Below are positions 21,705 through 32,260 of a stretch of DNA of 64,000 nucleotides, one piece after another (positions within the stretch are counted from its first letter, which is position 1; every line of letters begins with the position of its first letter). This DNA comes from Boesenbergia rotunda. Lineage: Eukaryota > Streptophyta > Magnoliopsida > Zingiberales > Zingiberaceae. Location: contig JAGFNQ010009462.1 in assembly GCA_024364735.1 (NCBI GenBank), forward strand, positions 62,001 to 126,000, in the 5' to 3' direction. A model generated the notes under the pieces. The model had not been told where the DNA came from. It was given only the letters and a program-made list of their open reading frames with translations, and did no database searches. The position numbers and the translations under genes are program-made.

Positions 21705-22373
21705 ATGGAACAAATAGCGGAGGTGGAGTATAGTCCGGTCCTAGGGATTCAAGGCAACATAGGGAGATTGGATCAGCTGTTCTGGAAACTGGAGCAAGAA
21801 GGGTTTCCAGTCATGGATGATCATAGGATCGGAGCTCTGCTTCGCTCATTGCCTAATCGGGCGAGAGAGGTTGCTCATCAGATCTGGGGGCAGCACGGAT
21901 GCGATCTCTCATATACGGAATTATGTAAGCAACTTCTCCGCCATGAGTTTCCAGAAGATCTGGGGGACTCGGAGGTGGATCCCGAGATGTTTGAGGTGGA
22001 TCTAGATATGTACGAAGAGGATCCCGAGCCGTTCGAGGAGGATCCCGAGATGTCTGAGGAGGATCCCGAGATGTACGAAGAGGATTCCGAGCCGTTCGAA
22101 GAGGATCCCGAGATGTACGAGGAGTATCCCGAGCCATTCGAGGAGGATCCCGAGATGCTCGAGATGTTTGAGGAAGACCCCGGGATGTTCGAGGAAGACC
22201 TTGAAGTGGTCGAGGAGGTTCCCGAGATTGAAGAAGAAGACCCGATGGAATCGGTAGAAGATCCTGAGGTAGGCCAAGAGGAGGCAGGCCAAGGGGAGAT
22301 GAGCGAGGGGGTGGTAGTCATCGCTATGATGTTCTTTATTATGGGCATGATGGCAGCCCATCTAGCTCACTGA
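21705..22373 (+). CDS. G1 acidic-repeat ORF with gag-like start and C-terminal hydrophobic segment
   Basis: A 222-codon frame from ATG 21705. Residues about 1-90 (DQLFWKLEQEGFPV, IGALLRSLPNRAREV, LCKQLLRHEFPED) resemble in pattern the latter half of copia-type UBN2 gag, unlike the chromovirus gag seen in G3. About 115 acidic residues follow, built on seven-residue units EEDPEMY / EEDPEPF (DNA unit 21 bp). The last about 20 residues, after GQGEMSEG, are strongly hydrophobic (VVVIAMMFFIMGMMAAHLAH), which could be a tail-anchor membrane segment. The ATG at 21664 after the putative acceptor is in another frame. The open frame extends back to 21540. No close family is recognised, and it may be a degraded gag with an expanded repeat. 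Confidence 0.5.
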   Translation: MEQIAEVEYSPVLGIQGNIGRLDQLFWKLEQEGFPVMDDHRIGALLRSLPNRAREVAHQIWGQHGCDLSYTELCKQLLRHEFPEDLGDSEVDPEMFEVDLDMYEEDPEPFEEDPEMSEEDPEMYEEDSEPFEEDPEMYEEYPEPFEEDPEMLEMFEEDPGMFEEDLEVVEEVPEIEEEDPMESVEDPEVGQEEAGQGEMSEGVVVIAMMFFIMGMMAAHLAH

Positions 22374-22589
22374 GTTCGGATAGTTTTTTGTATATAGACT
22401 TATAAGACTTGTTAAATAAATTTTTGGTGATATAATAAATAAGATCTCATCTACCCTATAGTAACCATACGACAAATATGGGCTAATATAATTCATTAAC
22501 TCAGGTTGAGGACTAATGTTTCGGAAGCATAATATGAGTCGGTTTACCCAGAATCACAATAAGTATATAATTATGATGTATGCGCGCAA

Positions 22590-24056
22590 TTATATCATGG
22601 AGTTAATTATGGCAATATCACCTACGCTATTTGAGGACATATTGGACAAACAAAATGGTGATCTGAGTCTTCAGAAAATAAAACAGGAGATCCTAGAAGG
22701 GAAGAGCAATGGTTTTCATATCGCCAAAGGGGGAGTACTCTACCTTAGGGATCGTCTATGTATTCCTAATGATCCGGAGCTTCGAAGGGAAATAGTGGCA
22801 GAAGCTCACGGAACCCCATATTCGATGCATCCAGGATCCACCAAGATGTATCAAGATCTGAAGGAGAAGTTTTGGTGGTCCGGTATGAAGAGGGATGTGG
22901 CACAGCATGTTAGTACTTGCATGACTTGCCAGCAAGTAAAAGCAGAGCACCAGCGACCCGGAGGAGTTCTGCAGCCACTCGCAATTCCGTAGTGGAAATG
23001 GGAAGACATCTCTATGGATTTTATTTCAGGGCTTCCCAGGACTACGAATGGATATGATGCGATTTGGGTAATTGTGGACAGGCTGACGAAGTTTGCTCAC
23101 TTCCTGGCAATCAAGATGACTGATTCAATGGAGCAACTGGCTCAATTATATGTTAAGGAGGTAATCAGACTTCATGGAGTTCCCAAGACCATCATCTCAG
23201 ATAGGGATGGTCGCTTTACTTGGCATTTCTGGGAGTGTGTTCAGAAGTCTCTTGGCACTAAATTGCGATTTAGCACCGCCTTTCACCCTCAGACTGATGG
23301 GCAAACGGAACGGGTGAATCAAGTACTAGAAGACATGTTGCGAGCTTGTGCCTTGGATTTTAAAGGGAGCTGGTGTCGATATCTATGCTTAGCGGAATTT
23401 GCTTACAACAATAGCTACCAAGCTACTATTGGAATGACACCTTATGAAGCCTTGTATGGGAGGAGATGTAGGTCTCCGATCTGTTGGTACGAGGGTGGTG
23501 AAAAGAAGGAAATGAGGCTCACAACGGATGTCATTGACAGCACCACTCGAGCTATACAGAATATTCGACAACGGATAGAAGCTGCTCAGAGCCGGCAGAA
23601 GAGTTATGTCGATGTCCGGCGTAGACCACTGGAATTTAATGTTGGAGATTTGGTGTTCCTGAAAGTGGCTCCTATGAAAAGGGTGACAAGATTTGGGAGG
23701 AAAGGAAAACTAAGTCCGCGTTATGTGGGGCCGTACCTGATCTGAAAAGAGTTGGTAAGGTGGCATATGAGCTGGAGCTGCCTCCAGAGATGTCGGCCAT
23801 TCATAATGTGTTCCATTTGTCCACGCTTAAAAAGTGTTTCCCAAATATGGACCGAGTGATCGAGCCACAGACAGTACAAGTGCAGGAGGACCTAAGCTAT
23901 GAAAGCAGACCTATCCAGATCTTGGATAAGGAAGTCAAGAAGCTAAGGAGTAAGGAAGTACCCTTAGTCAAGGTTCTATGGCAAAGTCAACGGTTTGAAG
24001 AAGCTACCTGGGAACGCGAGGACGAGATGAGGCGCAAGTACCCGGAGCTATTCTAA
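22590..24056 (+). pseudogene. G1 integrase - chromodomain fragment
   Basis: This would insert element DNA into chromatin, the chromodomain steering it to modified histones. Similarity starts at about 22610 in the RNase H-integrase linker (compare G3). The HHCC zinc part follows (HGTPYSMHPGSTKMYQ, CMTCQQVKAEH), then an in-frame TAG at 22990-22992. The core has MDFISGLPRT, ISDRDGRFT and FHPQTDGQTERVNQ. A stop and one-base shift near 23743 separate the C-terminal chromodomain-like part (SRPIQILDKEVKKLRSKEV to MRRKYPELF, 23760-24056). No RT precedes it; the deletion removed PR-RT-RNase H. Confidence 0.9.
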
Positions 24057-24090
24057 GTTCGAGGATGAACTTTCACGAGGTATGGGGGAT

Positions 24091-27000
24091 TGTAACGACC
24101 CGGAAAATTTTCTTAATATTTCTTTAAAATATTGAGCATGACTAGATAATTTTCCGAGGGACCTAGAAATATTAATACGAATATTAACCTAGAAATCCAT
24201 GCTTTTTCCATTTAAATTAGGGAAATAGGCACTAATGGGCCTTATATGGGCTTTCTAGTACCATGATTATTGGTGAATTTTAGGTAAAAATTTATAGAAA
24301 TATAAAGGGATTTTATGAGAAATATTAACATAATTATGGGGGGATTTTTAGGGGATTTTCGAAATATTAGAAAAAAATAAAATAAAAATAAAATGGGAAA
24401 ATTAGTGCATGCACCAAGGATTGAACCTTGGACCTCTTGTACAACCATGCATGTTCTAACCAATTCACCTAGCAAGGGAGTGCTATGAGGAAATGAAGTG
24501 GATTATGGTTAAGGCTTAGGACAAATGAAGAGTCACCAACCATGACTCTTCACTTACCCTCCTTAATGTGTTATAAAGAGGGGGAATGGGAGTTTCTTTC
24601 TTCTTTCCATCAAGTCCACATTTCTTCTTCCTTCTCCCTCATTCTAGCCGAAACCCCCAAGAGGGATTCTCCCTTGGAAAAAGTTCACCTAAGGCTCCAT
24701 CTCCAAGATCCAAGGCTTTTACAAGGGTACAAAGGCTAGGGGTGGTCAAGAGGCAACAAGATCTTCATCCTTCTCCCAAATCTAAGGTTCATAATCAAGA
24801 TCAACCAAGGTAAGACTCCCTCACCTGTGGTATAATAGCTCTCCTTGAAGTTTACCATGATATGAAAGTCTTGTTTGAATTTTATGTTTGAAAAAAAGGG
24901 AAAAAGAGCCATGAACCCTAACCTAGGTTTCGGCCACTATAGGTTTTGGGTCCAAGGTGATGTTAAAAACTCCTCTCATGTTTTCTAATGTGTTATCATG
25001 ATGAACATAGAATAAATATAATTTTTGGGGAATTTTTGGAGCACTCTAAAGACCCCTTAGGGTTTGAGACCCTCACCATGATTCTTTGGTTAGGATTGGA
25101 CCTAACCTTTCAAGTATGTACTTTGGGTATCCCCATGATTCAAAGGGAGGTTGAAGGTGATTTGTGTGAATTTTCACAAGGCCTTGTGACCCTAAAGGTT
25201 TCGGCCAAGAAGGGTTCTAGAGCATGAAGTTGGGGCTTACCTCAAGTAAGGGGTCCAATGGCTCCTATGGTATGGTATGGAAGGTGTTAGATGATTAATT
25301 GGAAATTTTACGAATTTATTCAAGCACCCATGGTCCAAGCATGTTTCGGCCAACCCTAGAAAAATAGGGCTAAGAGTTAGGGTAAACCCTAATCATGAGC
25401 CCTAATGGCTCCTTATGGCTTTAGATGTATTGTATGGTTGTTTCTTTTTCCTTATGCTACCTTACATGTCATTGAATGATGGAATCCCTCCCTTGTAGGT
25501 TTCGGCCAAACAAGGTAACTAGGGTTTGGGTGGAGTTAGGGTTTGAAGAATGATGGTTTATGGTTTATTATGAAGTATATATATAGGTTCAAGCATGCGG
25601 TAGAAATTAAGTTACCTATAACCCTAACCTTAAGCACCATGTTTCATGTTTGTATGTTTGGATGACATGCTTAATAGGGTTTATTTATGAATGTCTTATG
25701 TTCTATGCCATGCACTTGGATAATAGGTAACATGTTTATGGAAGTCCTAACTATGCAAGCTTGAGATAGATATCATGCTTATGTATGAAATGCAATGCTT
25801 ACATTATGTATTATGACAATGCAAGCTCCATGGATTAGGAAAAATGGTTTATGTAAATATATCATGTGCAATGGATATAATGCAATGCTTACCTTAGATG
25901 CCATGATCATGCAAGCGCTAGGAATAGGAATGATGTCTTATGTAAGTATGCCATGTTTATGAATAAAGATGCATGCCATGTTTTATGAATGAAGATGCGT
26001 GCCATGTTTTATGAATGAAGATGCATGCCATGTTTATGAATGAAGATGCATGCCATGTTTTATATGAAGATGCATGCCATGTTTTATGAATGAAGATGCA
26101 TGCCATATTTTATGAATGAAGATGCATTCCATGTTTATGAACGAAGATTCATGCTATGTTTATGAATAAAGATGCATGCCATGATGTATGAATGATGAAG
26201 CATGTGAAGTATTTTACTTTATGAATGGGCTTGTACCGGAACGAAGTATGGGTCCAAGGGATGGGCACCTTAAGAACGCCCCGGTTCTGGACTACCGACT
26301 ATGCTGTCCACGGTTCTGGCACTACCGAAGCTGTGCAACAGGGATGAGCACCTTAAGAACACCCCAGTTCTGGGACTACCGACTATGCTGTCCTTACCCT
26401 AGTAGGTCGGGGCTCGCTACCTCGTATTTACTTAGGGATGCACGCTTATGATGTATGTATGTGGTACAAGCCGGGGACCCCAATGATGTTATGATTATGT
26501 TTAAGTATTTAAAAGTATGATTTTAAAAGTTAAGCATCCTTATGTATATGCATTAGGCTCATGCATTCATTCATGTTATGCATTCTGCCATGATAGTAAT
26601 GTCTTATGCTTATGGTTCATGTTAAGAAGATATGCATGATAGTAAACGATTGATGCTTATGTTTATGTTTATGGCATATATTATGTCATGATAAGAATGT
26701 TTATTATGTTTAGGTTTATGCCATGTATCATGCCATGCTAAGAATGTTTATTATGTTTATGTTTATGCCATGTATTATGCCATGCGAAGAATGTTTATTA
26801 TGTTAGGTTGATGTCATGTATTATGCCATGCTAAGAATGTTTATTATGTCATGTTTATGCCATGTATTATGTCATGCTAAGAATGTTTATTATGTTTATG
26901 TTTATGCCATGTATTATGCCATGCTAAGAATGTTTATTATGTTTATGTTCATGCCATGTCGAATATGTGCTAAGTGATCCTAGATGCTTATGTTCTAGGT

Positions 27001-27462
27001 AGAGCACCAAGTATGTTAATGTTTCATGTGCTCATTATTAAGTGATGAATGATTTTAGGAGTAGGAAAGAGTCTTACTAAGCCTGTGTGCTTATAGTTTT
27101 ATTTCCTTATACCGCAGATCACGCAAGGGGACAATAAGGAAGCAGCAGGAGGGCAAGAATGCATGTGTGTGGTAGTGACTTGGCCAAGAAGACAATATGT
27201 TTACTCGTCTTATGTTAGAACTTTACCTTTGCTACTTATGTACTTGAATGATGACTTATGTGACTCTATGACATGATGCTAAGTATGACATGATATGATG
27301 CTAAGTACGAAGTTAATATGTCATGTTCCCATGTCATCATGTTAGGAATGGTAGTAGGTATAGGTAGGTGTAAGTTTAAAGTTTTCCGCTGCATTATGAT
27401 GGCCACCTACCCTACCCATGTTAACGTAACGCCGCTTTATGGAAAAAAAGGCGGGCGTTACA
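24091..27462 (+). repeat. G1 3' LTR
   Basis: 3372 bp, highly similar to 17855-21257 in every sub-part, with minisatellites that differ in copy number. Ends TTACA. Confidence 0.93.
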
Positions 27463-27974
27463 GGCTTAGGTGTGTACCAGTCGACTGGCCCATGGGTAGT
27501 CGACTGGTATAGGCTGAAACAGGCTGGCAGATTCGAGCGTTGTATTGTAACGGTCAAATCTGAGTGTCACCAGTCAACTGCCCCAGGGGCAGTAAACTGG
27601 TAGCGGTTGTTTCAGATTCGAGCCCTATTTAAAGGGGCTCGTTTCCTACTAGCTCGCTTAACGAAACTTGCTTGGGTAAAGTAAGTTAGTAGTCTACTGT
27701 GATCAGAGAGCATCCCAAGTGTTGTGGTGAGGTTTCCCCACCCACAAGGAGCGACAGATCTAGCCGGAGGTTGTCCGGGGGCTGATCCACCGACGGATTC
27801 TTGGATTAGTCACCTGACCGGGGTGGATACCAAGTAAATCAGGTTGTTAGCATTGTTTTATTTCTTATTTACTTTGCATACTATTGTTTCCGCTGCGCTA
27901 ACGACTTTGTAGAGATCAAAACGACGAAAAAGTGCTATTCACCCCCCTCTAGCACACTGAAAATGATCCATCAC
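27463..27974 (+). repeat. S2 3' LTR, second part
   Basis: Continues after G1 (GGCTT 27463-27467 duplicated), with the palindrome pairs, TATA at 27626, U5 and the end ATCCATCA. The next bases cttgg resume S1. Confidence 0.88.
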
Positions 27975-28320
27975 TTGGCAGGTATTGAGTGTAGACAGGG
28001 GGAGTTCGTCCGAAGGGAGCATCCTGACTCTTCGAGTTTTGATGAGGAGCCTGCTGGTGGAGTTACACGAGAGGAGTTCTCCCAGCTCCTGTCTGAGGTT
28101 CACGGTCTCCGGGAGGACTTCCACGGCTTTCAGCAGCAGCAAATGGGCTTCCAGCAGACACAGACTGCCATTCAAGAGGAGGTTCATGGCCTCACACAGT
28201 TCTGTCAGGGGTTCCAGTGATAGCAGGATGAGTTGTAGGCGATGATACAGCAGTTGCATCTCACGTATCAGGCCCCTCCTCTTCCCCCTCCAGACGGCGA
28301 CATACAGTAGATCTTATTTG
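27975..28320 (+). pseudogene. S1 env-like ORF, right fragment (coiled-coil end)
   Basis: GIECRQGEF, a Glu-rich stretch and an amphipathic helix region (FSQLLSEVHGLREDFHGF, QQQQ) are followed by LTQFCQGFQ and a TGA near 28218. It corresponds to S2 15893-16220. A poly-Pro-like PPLPPPDG remnant follows near 28270-28310. Confidence 0.72.
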
Positions 28321-29378
28321 ATGGTTGAGTGTTGAGAGTGCTTTGTTTAGCTTTATGTTTTATCTCTCAAACACTTAGTTCGGAATTATAATATTTCGCT
28401 ACTTTGGGGCTTTAGCCCTTGTGCCACTTTCATGTTTTTATTTTCAAGTCATGTATGAAACATTTGCTTATGCTTTCATGTTATTTTATGAAATCTTATG
28501 TCATGGCTTGATATTGCTTATATTGTTTGAAATTCATGGATTGCTATTAAATGATAAGATATGGTTGTATAGGCATAAGGGAAGCTTCATGTATGTGTAT
28601 TTAGGGTTAAGGATAAAAGAAGGGGGAGGTTTTTGTCATATTGAGAGCATATAAAGGAAAAGGAGGATTTCGAAGCAATTCTATGTGTAAATTGATAATG
28701 GATGGTCTTAGAAAACATATGGAATTGTATATAGGTTTGAAACTTGATACTTCTTGATACATTTTTTAGGAGATTAGAGTTTGTACCGATAGTCAAGCAC
28801 ATTTGATATTTCTCATAAAACTATATTTTTTTAGGGTAGAGTATATCCTAACAAATGTGCTTGAAAACTTTTAGATTTTTCCAAATTTTCTAGAGGTTTC
28901 TGAAATTCGGTTGGGATTTAGAATTGGATTGTATCAGTCGACTGCCCTGGGGCAGTCAACTGATGTCTCTGTATGTTGAGAATATCAGAGGGTAATCGAC
29001 TGCCCCAGGGGCAATCAACTGGTAACACTGTATGTTGATTTTTAAGGGATTTTTCAGATATAGGTTGAGTTCTTTTTGGCACTAGGGGTAGGATTGCTTG
29101 GGGCAATCTTTTTGATGGTATCAAAGGGGGAGAACTTGTGATGTTAAGTTGGGTTTAACTTGACATGGGAAACTTGTGATGTTAAGTTGGGTAGAACTTA
29201 ACTTGGTGTTATGGTGTTAAGTTGGGTAGAACTTAACTTGGTGTTGGTTGTGAGAATTGAAAATTGGGAGAGGGCATAGGTTAAGGGGGAGGCTGCCTCT
29301 TGTTTGCTATGTTTTAATTTTCAATTGCTATTGATATTGGTGTTTGCGTTTACCTAACTTAAACATATTGCCACACAT
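28321..29378 (+). other. S1 3' untranslated region
   Basis: Homologous to S2 16220-17373. It carries two palindrome pairs (28935/28953 and 28993/29012), and near 29150-29250 gttaagttgggt repeats three times. No gene is supported. Confidence 0.65.
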
Positions 29379-29393
29379 CAAAAAGGGGGAGAT

Positions 29394-30357
29394 TGTTGGG
29401 GCAATCGGCCCAAAGATGATCTGGAGAATCATGAGTTTTGATGTGTGTGTCAATATGAGTAAGTTAGAGTTTGTTGTTGGACTAATATGTGTATGTGCAT
29501 GTGCAGGTTTGTAGGTACACATAGACTTGGTTGGATGGCTTCAGGTGAAGGGTGGCATGGAGGCAAGCTGGAGGCTTGTGTGCCCATCCGAGGGACCATG
29601 GATAGCAGAGACGATGAGCCGAGGGACGCGGACTTCGAGGCATGCGTGAAGGGTGGCATGGAGACAAGACGAGGGCTTGCGTGCACATCCGAGGGACGGG
29701 AGCCGAAGACGAAGAGGGCGTGAGTGCAACAGATCGAGATTGCTGATTGCAGAGTCGACCAGGTTGTGAGGGCCCGAGTGTGAGTGTTTGTACTCGGGAA
29801 CTAAGTGGGGAGGGTTTGAGTGTGGAGAGAAATATACTCGGGAAGGGAACCCTAGGCTTAGCAGGGACCAGTCGACTGCCCTAGGGGCAATCGACTGGGA
29901 TGGCCAGAATTTGAAAGGTTAGTGTAAGAATTCGAATTTAGGGAGGGCCAGTCGACTGCTCCAGGAGCAGTCAACTGGCCAACGGTCAGATTCAGCTCGA
30001 GCTCTATTTAAACGAGCTCGGTTCAAGTTGTTTACCCTTGGCGAAACTTGCTTGGATAGAGTGAGTTAATAGCCTGTTGTGCTTAGATAGTGTCCAGAGG
30101 TTGTGGAGAGGTTTCTCCACCCACAAGGAGCTACGAGATCTAGCCGAAGGTGCTCCGGGGAATCATCCACCGACGGTTTAGGGATCGCCCACCTTACGGT
30201 AGGAGTTTTTATCTTTGAACCACGTAAATATATATATTAGCATTGTTTTCATTTGTTTTATTAGATTTCCGCTTGCGCTTGCTAACGTTGTAGGTAGAAA
30301 AGTCGAAAGTTGCTATTCACCCCCTCCCCCCTCTAGCAAGACAACAATGATCTAACA
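29394..30357 (+). repeat. S1 3' LTR (uninterrupted, 964 bp)
   Basis: Starts TGTTGGGGCAATCGG after its PPT and ends GATCTAACA. It shows what the S2 LTR looks like without insertions: ggcatgga-ggcaa duplication, palindrome pairs, TATA at 30005, U5 hairpin GTGGAGAGGTTTCTCCAC (30103-30120). Confidence 0.92.
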
Positions 30358-30405
30358 CATAACACCTCTAAGCATGTTTCAACGACAAAAGAAAATGATA
30401 TACCT

Positions 30406-31229
30406 TTATCCTGACGATGGGGACAGTTCGCCTTCCAGTGTCCAGTCTGCTTGCACGTGAAGCTCTTGCCCATCGACTTCTTCATGCCTGCCCGAGGTCC
30501 CTAAGATCCTGCCGCCTTCTTTGCCCCCACCTTGTTTCTTCTTCTTCTTGCCTTTCGGCATAGAAGTAGAAACCTTTTGAGCAACCAAAGCATGAGCACT
30601 CTGACAAAAATGCCCCTCTACCGCCTGGAGTTCTGTCAGAAGTTCTACCAATGAATATGTACGTTTGTTCATATTGTAGTTCAGGTGAAGTTGCTCAAAA
30701 CTCCTAGGCAGAGACTGAAGAATGATATCGACCTGGGTTTCCCCATCGATCTCCACTCCAAGGACTTCCATCTTATTGAGATGGGCCATCATCTTAAGGT
30801 CATGATCCCTCATGGGTGTCCCCTCAACCATGGTGGTCATCATCAAGTTCCTCATTGCCTCCTGCATAGCGGCCCGATTTGATATCCGAAGAGTTCTTTG
30901 AGATTGAACATCATGTCATAAGTAGTGGAAAAAGCCTAATGTTGATGTTGCAATACATTTGACATAGATGCCAATATGTAACACCGCGCTATCTCATCTG
31001 CTTTGATCCACTCCTTATAATGCTCCTTCTCCTCTTCATCAGAATTCTCGCTAAGTTTTTCTGGACAGAACTCGTATAGTACAAACTTGTATTCCTCAGC
31101 AGTTAGGACAATGTCCAAGTTCCATTTCCGGTCAATGTAATTAGGGTCCATAAGTTTGTTTTCCTTAAGTATCACAACTAGTGGGTTAAAGGCCATTTTG
31201 AAAATTTTCCTGAGAATTAAAACGATCAC
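30406..31229 (-). pseudogene. C2 gag fragment (copia)
   Basis: The N-terminal part (MAFNPLVVILKENKLMDPNYID, written here in two overlapping reads MAFNPLVVIL and ENKLMDPNYI) is open from 31229 to 30936. After a break near 30900 the part with LPRSFEQLHLNYNMNKR runs to 30406. The zinc knuckle (CKQTGHWKANC) is visible at about 30425-30465 but out of frame, so at least one frameshift exists. Copia UBN2-type gag, inactive. Confidence 0.8.
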
Positions 31230-32244
31230 AAACTTTATATTTCAAAAAATATTGATTCCTCAAAACAATATATTTTAAAATCAACCAACACCTCAAAACA
31301 CAGAGAATTTTGCATGTCACGATAGTGTGGAAGTATACGAATTATACATTTTTAAGAGGAGGTTTTACCCATTAATTTTATTATCTTGTCAACCTAACTT
31401 TTTGACAAATAAAAATAATAGTTGGTCCTCTTCAGCCCTACAAATAATAGCAGTGACTCCGATTGGGAGGATAATATTATTTGCATCTAAGTGTTTACCA
31501 TTACACGATACTAAGAAAATTATTTCGTTTATGTGTCGTCCGATGGGAAAAATCACACGCTCTTCAATAATTTTCTATAATCATGTCTGACCCAGTGATC
31601 TGCAGAACAAGCCCATCCGATGGAGAGGAAGGCACTCAGAGCCGATGTGCAAGCTTGTTCGCATCACTTATTAAATTAGTAATGGAGGTCACGGAACCCT
31701 TAGAGTCCCTTTCCCACTTAATTATTTATAATGAGGAATTTTCATGCACGCATGACAAGCACATAAACTAAAAGCAATAAACAAGAAGAATTCTAAATTT
31801 TTCCAACTATCATGACTTTAGTCTTCAATATGCCTCCAGTCGTGTCGCCACCACGTCTGCTCCTCCCTACACCATGTGCAAGCCACCATTGAAGGGATCT
31901 CCGAGTCGAGATGAAATGTTATTTATTTACATCCATCGATCCTATACTCCACAAAGGAGTGTACATCAAGTCCAGATCGAAAGTAAATAAAATGCGCGGC
32001 TAAACATGTGTCGTATTTAATTACAAAAATCAAATACAAATTTAGCCACATTAACCCCGATGATTCAAATATTACAACCATGCACAACCAATCACATACA
32101 CACATTATTTAAGCCATAATAGTTGGAATCTCGTGTCTGCAACCAAAGAGTTAGCCTACACACATCCTACTATTATCCGGAAAAATAAAATACATGATAA
32201 AGTGCAAAATGTAACCGAATCTAAACACACAAAATCAGAAACCT
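31230..32244 (-). other. C2 leader
   Basis: About 1 kb between gag and PBS, AT-rich, no gene supported. Confidence 0.55.
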
Positions 32245-32258
32245 CAGCTCTGATACCA
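32245..32258 (-). promoter_or_regulatory. C2 primer binding site
   Basis: TGGTATCAGAGCTG on the minus strand, two bases from the LTR end. Confidence 0.9.
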
Positions 32259-32260
32259 AT

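Larger units (their letters stand above)
17855..27462 (+). mobile_element. G1: Ty3/gypsy (Tekay/Del-like chromovirus) with very long LTRs and internal deletion
   Basis: LTRs 17855-21257 and 24091-27462 (about 3.4 kb each) start TGTAACGACCC and end in TTACA (TTATA in the left one). TSD GGCTT is at 17850-17854 and 27463-27467. PBS is at 21261 and the purine tract tatgggggat at 24081-24090. The interior is only 2.8 kb: an acidic-repeat ORF, then integrase core and chromodomain; protease, RT and RNase H are absent. The LTRs look about 97-98% identical by eye. It is probably a non-autonomous derivative mobilised in trans. Confidence 0.93.
1369..27974 (+). mobile_element. S2: SIRE-like copia-type LTR retrotransposon, pol-less, hosting C1 and G1
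   Basis: The 5' LTR starts TGTTGGGGCAATC at 1369 and ends ATCCATCA at 12528. The PBS follows at 12531 and the PPT precedes the 3' LTR at 17389, which ends at 27974. C1 (2073-12256) interrupts the 5' LTR and G1 (17855-27462) the 3' LTR. Without them each LTR is about 0.97 kb and the internal part about 4.9 kb. The flanks cttgt (1364-1368) and cttgg (27975-27979) are a 5-bp target duplication with one change. The interior encodes a broken gag and an env-like ORF but no protease, integrase, RT or RNase H. This resembles gag-only non-autonomous elements (TR-GAG type) with an added env-like gene. Confidence 0.85.

Noticed and set aside
21853..22361. Long open frames on the minus strand opposite the acidic ORF
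   Set aside because: Produced by the 21-bp repeat, which keeps several frames open; Ser/Gly- and Leu/His-rich translations have no domain.
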